DNA of 36,470 nt. It comes from an uncultured Thermomicrobiales bacterium (lineage in GTDB: Bacteria; Chloroflexota; Chloroflexia; Thermomicrobiales; CADCWN01). The translations under genes and the position numbers were made by a program. Below are positions 9,918 to 18,141 of the stretch, piece by piece (the stretch's first letter is position 1; each line of letters begins with the position of its first letter). The notes under the pieces are model-generated. The model was given only the letters and a program-made list of their open reading frames with translations, searched no databases and was not told where the DNA came from. Where the stretch lies: assembly GCA_902806415.1 (NCBI GenBank), contig CADCWN010000043.1, forward strand, positions 1 through 36,470, given 5' to 3'.

Positions 9918-11087
9918 ATGCTTTGTCGCCGCCGGCCAGCGTCCCAGTCGCGCGGGCAGACGACGATTCGCCAAATCATCGCCCCGGTATTCCTCCTCAT
10001 CGCGCTGCTCGGCGCGGTCATCCTCCCCACGCCGGTCGCCGCCGCAGGGCCGCGCTATTTCCCCGAGACCGGGCACAACTCCCCCGAGATTTTCATGAGT
10101 TTTTGGGGCGCACACGGCGGTCAAGAGGCATTTGGCCTGCCGATCACCGAGGCGTACAGCCAGGACGGGCTGACGATCCAGTGGTTCGAGCGGGCGCGCT
10201 TCGAGCGCCACCTCGCGAACAAGGACACCCCCTTCGAGGTGCAACTCGGCCAGCTCGGTCGCGAACTCCGCGCCCCTGACGCCCCTGTCGTCCCGCTCAC
10301 TTCGCGACCGGGGGCGCGCTATTTCGCCGAGACCGGCCACAATGTTGCGCTCTTCCTCGATTACTGGTTGGGGCATGGCGGGCTGATTCGCTTCGGGCTC
10401 CCGCTCACCGAGGAGATGCGCGAACAGAACGCCGCCGATGGACAGACTTACACCATTCAGTATTTCGAGCGCGGTCGGCTGGAGTATCACCCCGAGCATA
10501 AAGGGACGCCCAACGAAGTCCAACTCGGGCTGATCGGCCTGGAACGCTACAATGCGATCAAGGTGACCGATCCGGTCGCCGCCGCCGCCGGGGTGCCCGT
10601 CGCCCAGCCGATCGCCGCCTCCGCCCCTTCCGCCACCAGCGGCGACACGATCGAGCTGCAAATGTGGCGCGCGATCAACGCCTACCGCGCGTCGCGGGGT
10701 GTGCCGCCGCTGGCCTACGATCCGCTCGTCGCCAAGGCCGCCGCGATCCACGTCGAGGATATGACCGCCAACAACTTCCTCGAACATACCGGCAGCGACG
10801 GCAGCCGCCCGATCGACCGGATGCGCCGCGTCGGCGTCAAGGTCCAGTGGGCCAGCGAGAATATCTCGATGGAATGCGCCAAAGACCCGGCGACCGCGAT
10901 CAAGAATATCCAAGCCTGGATGCTGGCCGAACCGTATGCCAGCGGCCTCTACAATCATCACTGGAACATCCTCTACAAGGGCTACAGCCGCATCGGCATC
11001 TCCTTCGGCGTCGCCAAGAACGGCTGCTGGGTAATGTCCGAGAACTTCGCCGACGGCGAACCGACCCCAGGCTCACTACCGAAGTAA
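9918..11087 (+). CDS. Exported CAP (SCP/PR1) domain protein with two ETGH-type tandem modules
   Basis: A 389-residue exported protein. A basic N terminus and hydrophobic segment (about 20-43, ending VAAAG) form a signal peptide or anchor. Two homologous modules follow, at about 46-117 and 133-211. Each has RYF-ETGHN, an FW or YW-GxHGG, FGLPxTE, a Q-W/Y-FER and a TPxEVQLGxxG, so they arose by duplication. A Pro/Ala linker leads to a CAP domain (about 246-378) with the usual marks LAYDPLVAKAAAIHVEDM, H290 in EHTGSDG, SENIS (313-317) and a basic Y-HHWNILYKGYSRIGIS segment. CAP domains occur in secreted proteins of varied or unknown activity. AAAGGG before the ATG at 9918 decides the start over a GTG five codons upstream. 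Confidence 0.9.
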   Translation: MLCRRRPASQSRGQTTIRQIIAPVFLLIALLGAVILPTPVAAAGPRYFPETGHNSPEIFMSFWGAHGGQEAFGLPITEAYSQDGLTIQWFERARFERHLANKDTPFEVQLGQLGRELRAPDAPVVPLTSRPGARYFAETGHNVALFLDYWLGHGGLIRFGLPLTEEMREQNAADGQTYTIQYFERGRLEYHPEHKGTPNEVQLGLIGLERYNAIKVTDPVAAAAGVPVAQPIAASAPSATSGDTIELQMWRAINAYRASRGVPPLAYDPLVAKAAAIHVEDMTANNFLEHTGSDGSRPIDRMRRVGVKVQWASENISMECAKDPATAIKNIQAWMLAEPYASGLYNHHWNILYKGYSRIGISFGVAKNGCWVMSENFADGEPTPGSLPK

Positions 11088-11110
11088 CGATTCAACCGCA
11101 GAGCAGTGGC

Positions 11111-11148
11111 GCCAGGGGTCTCGCGGATTGTTCCGCGAGACCCCTGGC
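11111..11148 (+). terminator. Perfect 17-base-pair hairpin after the CAP gene
   Basis: GCCAGGGGTCTCGCGGA pairs perfectly with TCCGCGAGACCCCTGGC around the loop TTGT, 23 bases after the stop codon. No T-run follows, but position and strength fit transcription termination or mRNA 3' end protection. Confidence 0.65.
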
Positions 11149-11244
11149 ACGTCCGGTTCGGTCCCGGCAGCGCCCTCGTGTACCAGGTTCACGGATGGTA
11201 TCATCCGGCGTGGCGCGCGGCGCGCAGGCGGGGCAACCGGATTT

Positions 11245-11434
11245 ACCGCAGAGGCGCAGAGACGCCGAGGGCCGCAGAGAAAGAACGAGGGAAGAAGTAA
11301 ACGCGAGAAGGATTAGGCCGGACGCAGTCGAATGTCGGTTCGACGAAGAATTATGCCTGATCCAGGCTCAACTGTGTCCGCCCTCACAGGACTCGCTCTC
11401 TCTGCGGCCCTCGGCTTCTCTGCGCCTCTGCAGT
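11245..11434. repeat. CGCAGAG-type word repeat in inverted arms, copy 2
   Basis: The left arm (11245-11291) carries ACCGCAGAGGCGCAGAGACG and GGGCCGCAGAG words. The right arm (11392-11434) is its inverse with few differences. The spacer is about 100 bases, longer than in copy 1. It lies between the CAP gene terminator and murA, with the right arm ending about 44 bases before the murA start. Confidence 0.85.
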
Positions 11435-11477
11435 TGCTCGTGACCTACTACACGCGAACGGAAGGACTGGAGAGGGT

Positions 11478-12758
11478 ATGTTCCTGGTCGAGGGCGGGCA
11501 CCGGCTGAGCGGCACGATCACCGCTGCGGGCAACAAGAACGCGGCGCTGCCGATCCTGGCGGCGACCCTGCTGACGGACGAGCCGGTGACGCTGCACAAT
11601 CTCCCGCGGATCGGCGACGTGGAGACCCTGCTGCAACTCCTCGGCACGATCGGCGCGCGGATCAGCGAGATCGACCGGAATACGGTCACGATCGAGACGC
11701 GCGATATCCGCGTCAGCGACCTCGACCCCCAACTTTGCCAGAAGATCCGCGCCTCGATCCTGCTGGCCGGGCCGCTCGTCAGCCGCCACGGCGCGGTGCG
11801 TCTCGCCCAGCCGGGCGGCGATAGTATCGGGCGACGGCGGATCGACACCCATTTCCTGGCCCTGCGCGCGCTTGGCGCGACGATCGAGATCGGCGCGGAC
11901 GGCGTGATCGACTTCCGCGCCCGCCAATTGCGCGCCGCCAACATCTTCCTCGATGAGGCGAGCGTCACCGGCACCGAGAACGCGATCATGGGCGCGGTCC
12001 TCGCGCCCGGACACACGACGATCGCCAACGCGGCCAGCGAGCCACACGTCCAGGACCTCTGCAACTTCCTCAACGGCCTCGGCGCGCAGATCGGCGGGGT
12101 CGGGACCAATATCCTCACCATCGACGGCGTCGAGCGGCTGCACGGCGGCGAGTTCCGGATCAGCGCCGACCACATCGAGGTCGGCTCGTACATCGGGCTG
12201 GCGGCGGCGACCGGCAGCGAGATCCTGATCCGCGACGCGGTGCCGCAGCACTTGCAGATGACCTCGCTGACCTTCGCGCGGCTCGGTATCCGCGTCGAGC
12301 CGCGCGGCGACGATCTCTTCGTGCCGGGCGACCAGTCGATGGAGGTGCAGGACGATCTGCACGGGGCGATCCCGAAGATCGACGATGGACTCTGGCCGGC
12401 CTTCCCCGCCGACCTCACCAGCATCGCGGTCGTCACGGCGACGCAGGCGCGCGGCACGGTGCTGATCTTCGAGAAGATGTTCGAGAGCCGCCTCTTCTTC
12501 GTGGACAAGCTGATCCAGATGGGCGCGCGGATCGTCCTCTGCGACCCGCACCGCGTCGTCGTCGTCGGGCGCTCGCAACTCCACGCCGAGACGCTGTCGA
12601 GCCCCGATATCCGCGCCGGGATGGCCCTGCTGATCGCCGCGCTCGCCGCGCGAGGGACCAGCACGATCCACAACGTCAACCAGATCGATCGGGGCTACGA
12701 GCGCCTCGACGAACGCCTCCAAGCCCTCGGCGCGCGGATCGAGCGGCGCGCGGGGTAG
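11478..12758 (+). CDS. murA: UDP-N-acetylglucosamine 1-carboxyvinyltransferase (MurA) with Asp at the active-site Cys position
   Basis: Transfers enolpyruvate from phosphoenolpyruvate to UDP-GlcNAc, the first committed step of peptidoglycan synthesis. The 426-residue EPSP-synthase-fold protein shows GNKNAALPI with catalytic K20 and N21, the substrate loop [15 protein letters not shown] (111-125), the conserved FPADL aspartate, [10 protein letters not shown], and the C-terminal [12 protein letters not shown]. At residue 115, where Escherichia coli MurA has the fosfomycin-reactive cysteine (PGGCTIG), this protein has aspartate. Asp at this site is known in naturally fosfomycin-resistant MurA enzymes such as those of mycobacteria and chlamydiae. 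The start ATG follows GGAGAGG. A cell with murA makes peptidoglycan, so a wall is expected. Confidence 0.93.
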   Translation: MFLVEGGHRLSGTITAAGNKNAALPILAATLLTDEPVTLHNLPRIGDVETLLQLLGTIGARISEIDRNTVTIETRDIRVSDLDPQLCQKIRASILLAGPLVSRHGAVRLAQPGGDSIGRRRIDTHFLALRALGATIEIGADGVIDFRARQLRAANIFLDEASVTGTENAIMGAVLAPGHTTIANAASEPHVQDLCNFLNGLGAQIGGVGTNILTIDGVERLHGGEFRISADHIEVGSYIGLAAATGSEILIRDAVPQHLQMTSLTFARLGIRVEPRGDDLFVPGDQSMEVQDDLHGAIPKIDDGLWPAFPADLTSIAVVTATQARGTVLIFEKMFESRLFFVDKLIQMGARIVLCDPHRVVVVGRSQLHAETLSSPDIRAGMALLIAALAARGTSTIHNVNQIDRGYERLDERLQALGARIERRAG

Positions 12759-12765
12759 GGGGACG

Positions 12766-12830
12766 GCCCTCACCCCCGCCGCCCCGGCGGCGACCCCTCT
12801 CCCGATTCCAGGAGAGGAGTGAGGAGCGTT
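12766..12830. repeat. CCCTCCC/CGCCGCC double hairpin, variant copy
   Basis: Begins 8 bases after the murA stop. Reads CGCCGCCCCGGCGGCG followed by CTCTCCCGATTCCAGGAGAG, that is, the same two hairpins as the copies at 20467, 26381 and 28651 but in the opposite orientation and with a diverged second stem. Confidence 0.65.
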
Positions 12831-12850
12831 GCGAGGTGGGCGGGGTTCAG

Positions 12851-12970
12851 GCAGGGCGGTCGGATGTAGGGGCGTTTTGCATACGCCCGCACGTCTCCTT
12901 ACCACCAACGTTTGTAGAAACCTGAGTAGGAAGGGCGTATGCAAAACGCCCCTACATCCGACCGCCCTGC
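12851..12970. repeat. MITE-like palindrome, copy 2, with perfect 38-base arms
   Basis: Arms at 12851-12888 and 12933-12970 are perfect inverted repeats of 38 bases around a 44-base loop. The arms contain the GGGCGTNTTGCATACGCCC core of this family, here with TTTT in place of TATT on both arms, so both arms changed together. The loop read on the minus strand matches the loop of copy 1. It lies between murA and the convergent SirB1-type gene. Confidence 0.92.
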
Positions 12971-13034
12971 CCACCCCCGAGGCACACACCATCCCCTATT
13001 CGTCACGCTCCCCTGACACGGCAGGGGACCACGG

Positions 13035-13062
13035 TCACTCGTCATTCGTCATTCGTCACTCC
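13035..13062. repeat. AATGACG-type heptads, minus orientation
   Basis: Four heptads TCACTCG, TCATTCG, TCATTCG, TCACTCC, the inverse of the AATGACG run at 18941. No clear facing arm lies within the same gap, so this is a half element. A CACGGAGGCACGG-like fragment follows toward the SirB1-type gene on the minus strand. Confidence 0.75.
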
Positions 13063-13100
13063 CCGCCCCCGCCGTGCCTCCGTGTTTCCTGTTCCGTCCC

Positions 13101-13991
13101 CTACCCACCGAGCGTGAAGCGCCGCCGCAGCGCCTCGATGTGGCCGCGGATGACCGGCAAGTTCGGGTCGTTCGTGGCGAACTCCTCGTAGGACTGCAAA
13201 TCTTCCAGCGCGCGGCGGAACTCGCCGAGCCGCAGGGCCAGCAGGCCACGGTCGCGGCGCGTCTCCAGGTCCCAGGGGGCGATGAGCAGGAGATAATCGA
13301 GCACGTTGAGCGCGTTCCGCAACTGGTGCCGCCCGAGATAGACGCCGCGCAGGTTGTTCAGCACGCGGGTGAGCAACTGCTTCTTCGTGACCGCGCCCAG
13401 ATAATGCTCCGCGAACGGGTGCTGGTCGCGGAACTGCGCCGCGAAGCGCTGGCGTAGCTGCGGCGGCGTGAGCAACACGCCGCCGTGGAACGGGTCGAGG
13501 AAGATGCCGTCCTCCGGCGACTCCCCGAGCGGGTGCTTGATCACGAAATGGACCGGCATCCCCACCCCGACGAGCGGGAAATCAATCCGGCGCGCGACCT
13601 CGATGTAGACGATCGAGAGGCCGATCGGGATCCCGATCCGCCGCCCTAACACGTCGTTGAGGTAGCTGTTGCGCGCGTCGTAATACGCATCCTCGCGCTC
13701 ATTGTCGGGCCCGCGAAAGCGTAGGTCGCCGCCGAGGTAATCACGAATCGCCCCGGCGACCGCCCACGGCTCGCGGCGCGCGGGCAGGCGCGTGCGCAAC
13801 CGCCGCGCGAGGTCGTCCAGCACGGCGAGGGTCGCGTCCACGTCGAGATCGGGATAAGCGATGCCACGCGCCAGCAGGAGGGCGGCGCGGTCGAGCGGCA
13901 GCAGTTCGTCACGCTCGCGCATCAGTGCGGCGAAGGCGGCGGCGCTCGGCTCACCGGGCTGATCGGTTGGTCTGCGGTTGGGCACATCCAT
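13101..13991 (-). CDS. SirB1-family transglutaminase-like protein with C-terminal TPR
   Basis: A 296-residue protein. The N-terminal helical region leads into a transglutaminase-like core (about 85-190) with YYDARNSYLNDVLGRRIGIP, IGLSIVYIEVARRI, VGMPVHFVIKHP and a PFHGG motif. This is the pattern of the SirB1/UPF0162 family, in which the position of the usual catalytic cysteine is occupied by serine (here GLSIVY). Helical TPR-type repeats follow (about 200-285, LRNALNVLDYLLLIAPWDLE). The cellular role is not established. Start chosen at the ATG preceded by GGAGGAT; an upstream in-frame start would add 38 Arg-rich residues. Confidence 0.88.
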   Translation of the reverse strand: MDVPNRRPTDQPGEPSAAAFAALMRERDELLPLDRAALLLARGIAYPDLDVDATLAVLDDLARRLRTRLPARREPWAVAGAIRDYLGGDLRFRGPDNEREDAYYDARNSYLNDVLGRRIGIPIGLSIVYIEVARRIDFPLVGVGMPVHFVIKHPLGESPEDGIFLDPFHGGVLLTPPQLRQRFAAQFRDQHPFAEHYLGAVTKKQLLTRVLNNLRGVYLGRHQLRNALNVLDYLLLIAPWDLETRRDRGLLALRLGEFRRALEDLQSYEEFATNDPNLPVIRGHIEALRRRFTLGG

Positions 13992-14122
13992 CGAGCTATC
14001 CTCCGCCACCCCGTTGCGGCGCTCGCGCGTCGTTGCCCGGTCAGCGATGCGACGACGACGGGGGCAGGACAGCGCGATTGTAGGGGGCCGGGATCGGCGC
14101 GTCAAATGCTCGGAGAGGAGGG

Positions 14123-15094
14123 CTATTCGTCAGCCGCCCCCACCTGTCGCTGCTGCCGGTGGCGCACCGCCACGAGCACCGCCACGAGCACCATCACGAT
14201 CGAACTCGCCGAGACGACCCGCAATACCACGGTGGCACTGATGATCCCGCGCCCGCTCGTGGCCTCCGCCAGGCGATCGTTTGGCAGCGGCGCGACAGGG
14301 GTTGCCGGAATGTTCGCCGCGCTCGTCGCGCTGGCCCGCGCGATCGGCGTGCCGATGGGGATCGCGCGAGGGGTGGCGGCGGGGACCGCACCGAGCGGCG
14401 CGATGATCGGCACCGGCTGATCGAAATTGCTGAATGTCAGCGTCAGGTTCAGGCGGGGCGGGCTGGCGGCCGCGCTCGCGGTCGGCGTAGCCCCCTGCGA
14501 GGCCACGACGAGCCGCCGCAAGCGCCAGTCGGCGTCGCCGATCCATAGGTCCATCGTGGCGGCGCTGCTGTCGAAGCCACCCGGCCCCGCGCCTGGCACG
14601 ACACCGATCAGGCGCGCGAGGTCGGCGTCGGCCCGCCAGTGGGTCGTCGCGGCACCATCGATCGTCTCCGGGCCGATCCGTACGAAGTTGCGCCCGGCAG
14701 CGCGGATCGTCGCGGGATCGTATGGGGCCAGCCGCGCCGCGTTGAAACCGTTAGCTCCCGCGCCCTCGCTGTACTCCCAGCGCCCGGTCGTCCCGCTGCG
14801 GTTGTAGGTCCGCCCGTCCACGACGATCGTCTCGAACGCCGCGCCGAGCAGCGCGACGGTCAGGCGGCTGGCCCCGCGCGCGGCGTCGATGTCGCCCTCG
14901 CCCTGCACCGGCAGTTCCTGCCCCTGCGCGCTGACCATCCCCGCGATCACTAGATGCGCCGTCGCGAACGGCGTGATCGCGGGTGCCTCGTCGCGCGCGA
15001 GCGTCGCGCCCGCCCCCGCACCGGCCAGCGCGCAGAAGAGGGCGAACGATGCGAGGAACGGCGCTATCCTGTGCAGGTATGAACGATGCTTCAA
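14123..15094 (-). CDS. Exported LppX/LprG-like protein with C-terminal transmembrane helix
   Basis: A 323-residue exported protein. It has an N-terminal signal peptide (about 1-33, no lipobox cysteine at the cleavage region), then a beta-rich domain (about 40-230). The motifs there, GQELPVQGEGDIDAARGASR, VDGRTYNR, RIGPETIDGAATTHWRAD, DLARL and MDLWIGDADWRLRRL, resemble LppX/LprAFG-type lipid-carrier domains. A Pro/Ala-rich section and one transmembrane helix (about 290-310) ending in a basic tail would anchor it in the membrane with the domain outside. Lipid or glycolipid carriage is the known role of the mycobacterial relatives; here it is only inferred. Confidence 0.78.
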   Translation of the reverse strand: MKHRSYLHRIAPFLASFALFCALAGAGAGATLARDEAPAITPFATAHLVIAGMVSAQGQELPVQGEGDIDAARGASRLTVALLGAAFETIVVDGRTYNRSGTTGRWEYSEGAGANGFNAARLAPYDPATIRAAGRNFVRIGPETIDGAATTHWRADADLARLIGVVPGAGPGGFDSSAATMDLWIGDADWRLRRLVVASQGATPTASAAASPPRLNLTLTFSNFDQPVPIIAPLGAVPAATPRAIPIGTPIARASATSAANIPATPVAPLPNDRLAEATSGRGIISATVVLRVVSASSIVMVLVAVLVAVRHRQQRQVGAADE

Positions 15095-15336
15095 GAGTCT
15101 TCCTTCACTAGCGGGCCATGTACGGGGATCGCCCCATTCCTATGCCCCTTCTGTACCAGAGATTCTCCCGCGCGCCAAGGGTCGGTAAGCAGACGCGGGC
15201 GGGCGGTTGGACCCTGCGACCCGGAACGGGGCAAGACTGCGTCTGCTCACATCTATTATGTCACATAGTACCGCAGCAACTGCGTGATCACTCGCCCAAT
15301 TAGCGTACGGATGGGATGAATCCCCACCGCTGCCCC
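15095..15336. other. Divergent intergenic region, no gene seen
   Basis: Lies between the LppX-like gene and the P1 peptidase promoter. It contains a 9-base inverted pair AGCAGACGC (15188-15196) and GCGTCTGCT (15239-15247) 42 bases apart. No supportable gene. Confidence 0.45.
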
Positions 15337-15365
15337 TTGTGTACGTACACGAGCTCTGCTACACT
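15337..15365 (+). promoter_or_regulatory. Sigma-70 type promoter of the P1 peptidase gene
   Basis: TTGTGT and TACACT with a 17-base spacer that contains the palindrome GTACGTAC overlapping the -35 end. Transcription would start about 25 bases before the TTG start codon. Confidence 0.6.
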
Positions 15366-15397
15366 CCGGTCCGGCGCACAGCGATAGGGGGATACGG

Positions 15398-16549
15398 TTG
15401 AGCGGGGCAGGGGCACAAGGATTTTCGCGGGCGCGCGACCTCGGGATCGCGCTCGGCTCGCTGCCGACCGGGCCGCTGAACGCGATCACCGACGTGGCGG
15501 GCGTGCGCGTGGGACACGCCACGATCCGGCGCGGCACCGGGGTGCTCGTGCGCGGCGTCGGGCCGGTACGCACCGGCGTGACGGCGATCCTGCCGCCCGG
15601 CGACGATCCGTTCGCGATCAAATGTCCGGCGGCGGCGGACGTGTTCAACGGCTACGGCAAGACGATCGGCTTGGTGCAAGTCGCGGAGTTGGGCCAGCTG
15701 GAAACGCCGATCCTGCTGACGAACACCCTCAACGTCGGGCGCGTCGCCGACGCGCTGGTCGGCTGGATGGTCGAGCGCCACCCGGCGATCGGGGTCACCA
15801 CCGGCACCGTCAACCCGGTCGTCGCGGAGTGCAACGACGGCTACCTGAACGACATTGGCGGGCGGCACGTCGGCGAGGCGGAGACGCGCGCCGCGCTCGA
15901 CAGCGCGACCGGCGGCGCGGTGCCAGAGGGGAATTTAGGTGCCGGCACGGGGATGTCTTGCTACGGCTGGGCGGGCGGGATCGGCACAGCCTCGCGACGG
16001 CTGGCCGACGAGGCGACACCCTGGACGCTCGGCGCGCTGGTCCTCGCGAACTTCGGACGCCGCGACGATCTGCTGATCGCCGGAGTGCCGATCGGGCGGG
16101 AGTTGGGCAGTGCGGGACCAACACCTCTAGCCGACGGACTGGGCGCGCGGGCGACCGAACGCGAGCGCGGCTCGATCATCGTGGTCCTGGCGACCGATGC
16201 GCCGCTCGACGCGCGGCAACTGGGTCGGGTCGCGCGGCGCGCGCCACTCGGCCTCGCGCGGGTCGGCTCGCACGGCGGTCATGGCAGCGGCGATGTGGCG
16301 ATCGCCTTCTCGACCGCCAACCGGATTCCCCACGCGGCGCGGGTGCCGACGCGCTCGGTGACCGTCTTGAACGAGGGCCACCCGGTCCTCGACGAGCTCT
16401 TCCGCGCAACGGTCGAGACGACCGAAGAGGCGATCATCAACGCCCTCTGCGCCGCGCGACCGATCGACGGCCGTGACGGCCACCGGCGCGCGGCGCTGCC
16501 GCATGGGGAGACGCTGGCGATTCTGCGCCGATACGGGGCTATCCGATGA
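15398..16549 (+). CDS. P1-family (DmpA-like) aminopeptidase
   Basis: Member of the self-processing DmpA/BapA family of N-terminal nucleophile aminopeptidases, which remove N-terminal residues (some D- or beta-residues) from small peptides. The 383 residues include the family pattern NAITDVAGVRVGHATI near the N terminus, TGVTAILP, FNGYGKTIGLVQVAELG, ETPILLTNTLNVG, GTVNPVVAECNDGYLND and GAGTGMSCYGW. The self-cleavage site is expected between G258 and S259 in RGSIIVVLATDAPL, freeing the serine nucleophile, and the beta-chain then has GLARVGSHGGHGSGDVAIAF. Start is TTG with AGGGGGAT 6 bases upstream. Its last four bases overlap the start of the next gene. Confidence 0.92.
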   Translation: MSGAGAQGFSRARDLGIALGSLPTGPLNAITDVAGVRVGHATIRRGTGVLVRGVGPVRTGVTAILPPGDDPFAIKCPAAADVFNGYGKTIGLVQVAELGQLETPILLTNTLNVGRVADALVGWMVERHPAIGVTTGTVNPVVAECNDGYLNDIGGRHVGEAETRAALDSATGGAVPEGNLGAGTGMSCYGWAGGIGTASRRLADEATPWTLGALVLANFGRRDDLLIAGVPIGRELGSAGPTPLADGLGARATERERGSIIVVLATDAPLDARQLGRVARRAPLGLARVGSHGGHGSGDVAIAFSTANRIPHAARVPTRSVTVLNEGHPVLDELFRATVETTEEAIINALCAARPIDGRDGHRRAALPHGETLAILRRYGAIR

Positions 16550-17406
16550 GAGCAACGATGTACATGAGCAGGGATAGGGTACGACGGATGGGGGCAGGGG
16601 TGGGCAAGTTGGGGCAGGGACGGACACGACGCACGTTCATCGCCGGGATTATGCTGGCGGGGTTGGTGCTCGGCGGCGCGGCGATTCTGCCGCAAGCGGT
16701 CGGGGCGACCGGCCTGACAGCGGGCGAGGCCGTCAGCGCAGTGCGGGGCGATGGCCGCGACGCCCCCTGGCTCCGCTTCGGGCTGGTCGGGCTCCTGGGG
16801 CTGGCCCTCGGTGGCAGCGCGGTCGTGCAGTACCGTTCGAGCGCCGACGCCCCGCCGTACCGCCCGCAGCCGCGCCGTCGGAGGCCACGGGCGGCGACCA
16901 CCTCGCCCCCACCGCAAGCCGTACCAGCCGTGTCGGAACCGGCGACAGAGGCTCCTCACAGCCGTCTAGCGCTCCCGGCACCGCCCCCCGCGCGGGTGAT
17001 CAACTGGCGAGCGGACACGGTCGCCCCGACCGCGCTAGCGCCGTATCGCCGCCAGCGGGCCGGGCTGGCAACGTCACCGGCACCCGAGCCCCGGCAACTC
17101 AGCCCGGTGGAGAGGGCTTGCGCGCGCGCGGTCGCGGCGGCGCATCGCTACGATCGCCACACGACCCTGGAGAGTTTCGTCGCCGCGCTGGCCCTGGACC
17201 CGCTGGTGAAGCCCTCGGTGGCCCCCACCTTCTGGGATATGCCGGTCGGCGGCCACGCCGATCTGGCCCGCGCCTACTTGCAGCATGGGCAGCACCTCGA
17301 TGCGCGCTCGGTGGCGACGATGGCGCTCCTGACCTTCCCACACGATCGCGAGCTAGAGGCGATCCTGCGCGAACTCGCCCCCGATCGCTTCGCGGCGACG
17401 GCCTGA
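16546..17406 (+). CDS. Membrane protein with C-terminal TPR-like region, coupled to the P1 peptidase
   Basis: I do not recognise a family. The 286-residue protein has two hydrophobic segments (about residues 29-52 and 76-91), a long Pro/Arg-rich low-complexity stretch (about 100-185) and a helical C terminus (about 190-280) with TPR-like features (GGHADLARAYLQHGQHLDARSV would be one helix pair). The ATG overlaps the peptidase stop as ATGA, which is typical of translational coupling and suggests a functional link. Another ATG (MGAGVGK) lies 14 codons in. A strong hairpin follows the stop. Confidence 0.75.
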   Translation: MRATMYMSRDRVRRMGAGVGKLGQGRTRRTFIAGIMLAGLVLGGAAILPQAVGATGLTAGEAVSAVRGDGRDAPWLRFGLVGLLGLALGGSAVVQYRSSADAPPYRPQPRRRRPRAATTSPPPQAVPAVSEPATEAPHSRLALPAPPPARVINWRADTVAPTALAPYRRQRAGLATSPAPEPRQLSPVERACARAVAAAHRYDRHTTLESFVAALALDPLVKPSVAPTFWDMPVGGHADLARAYLQHGQHLDARSVATMALLTFPHDRELEAILRELAPDRFAATA

Positions 17407-17432
17407 CCCCGACCGACAGACGATAACAGAAC

Positions 17433-17470
17433 GAGCGCGGGCGGCGGGGTTTCCCCCGCCGCCCGCGCTC
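17433..17470. terminator. Bidirectional 17-base-pair terminator hairpin
   Basis: A perfect stem, 17433-17449 with 17454-17470 (GAGCGCGGGCGGCGGGG and its inverse), loop TTTC. It sits between two convergent genes, followed on the plus strand by a T-containing stretch (TATGTTTTG), so it probably ends both transcripts. Confidence 0.75.
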
Positions 17471-17493
17471 CTCGTCTATGTTTTGTGGAAGCC

Positions 17494-17901
17494 CTAGAAA
17501 GTGCCGGTGGTGTTCTGCCCGCCGGGGAAATCTTTGAAGAACTTGGCGGTCAGGTCAGTCAGCCCCGGGATCGCGAAGATCCCCTTGGTATACGCCTGAT
17601 AGGCGAAATAGAATTGCCCGATGATCAGCGCCGGGGTCAGGCAGAGGCCGACAACCGTGAACCCGAGGATCGTATAGATGACGATCAGCGCCAGCCCGAG
17701 GACAAGCGACTGGTAAGCATGGTATTTCAAGAACGGTTTGTTCTTCATATCCGTCAACAGGATGACAGCTGACATGATCGGCGCGATGATGTAGCTCAAC
17801 GCCGCGAAGATCTTGTCGTTGTCTTCCTGCGGTTGCAGGCTCGACGGCGACGGTGAGCCATACGGCGGCTGCGACTGCCCGCCCGGTGGTGGATTGTACA
17901 T
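17494..17901 (-). CDS. DUF4870-like small membrane protein
   Basis: A 135-residue protein with a Pro/Gly/Gln-rich N terminus (about 1-28), then three or four hydrophobic segments: FAALSYIIAPIMSAVILLTD, KYHAYQSLVLGLALIVIY, FTVVGLCLTPALIIGQ and YFAYQAYTKG. The arrangement KNKPFLKYHAYQSL between the first two helices is the usual mark of the DUF4870/Tic20-like group. Function not established. AAAGGAG lies 7 bases before this ATG; an upstream in-frame start would add 73 residues with no support. Confidence 0.85.
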   Translation of the reverse strand: MYNPPPGGQSQPPYGSPSPSSLQPQEDNDKIFAALSYIIAPIMSAVILLTDMKNKPFLKYHAYQSLVLGLALIVIYTILGFTVVGLCLTPALIIGQFYFAYQAYTKGIFAIPGLTDLTAKFFKDFPGGQNTTGTF

Positions 17902-18141
17902 CGCTGCTCCTTTCGAGCTATCCGATCTCACGGGCCAACCACATGGCATGGCTAACCCCGTCGCCCGCGCACTCGCCGCGCGTCCCCGCTGCCTGTATAC
18001 GATCGACAGCCCCACAATATCACGCCCCAGGGGCGAGGGCAACAGTCCCAGGACTATCGGGGGGGCGTACGGGTTAGTCGGCATCGACGCTGGCAAGCGG
18101 TTAAATTCGCCCGCCAGCATAGCTATCGGCGCTGATCGCGC

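Noticed and set aside
8136..10961. Very long minus-strand open frame (over 900 codons) opposite the methyltransferase and CAP genes
   Set aside because: It spans two well-supported plus-strand genes and their gap, its translation is Arg/Gly/Asp-rich without any domain, and no ribosome binding site precedes it. This is the usual antisense shadow in GC-rich DNA.
11448..12992. Two overlapping minus-strand frames opposite murA
   Set aside because: They mirror murA codons and run into the palindromic repeat; no independent support.
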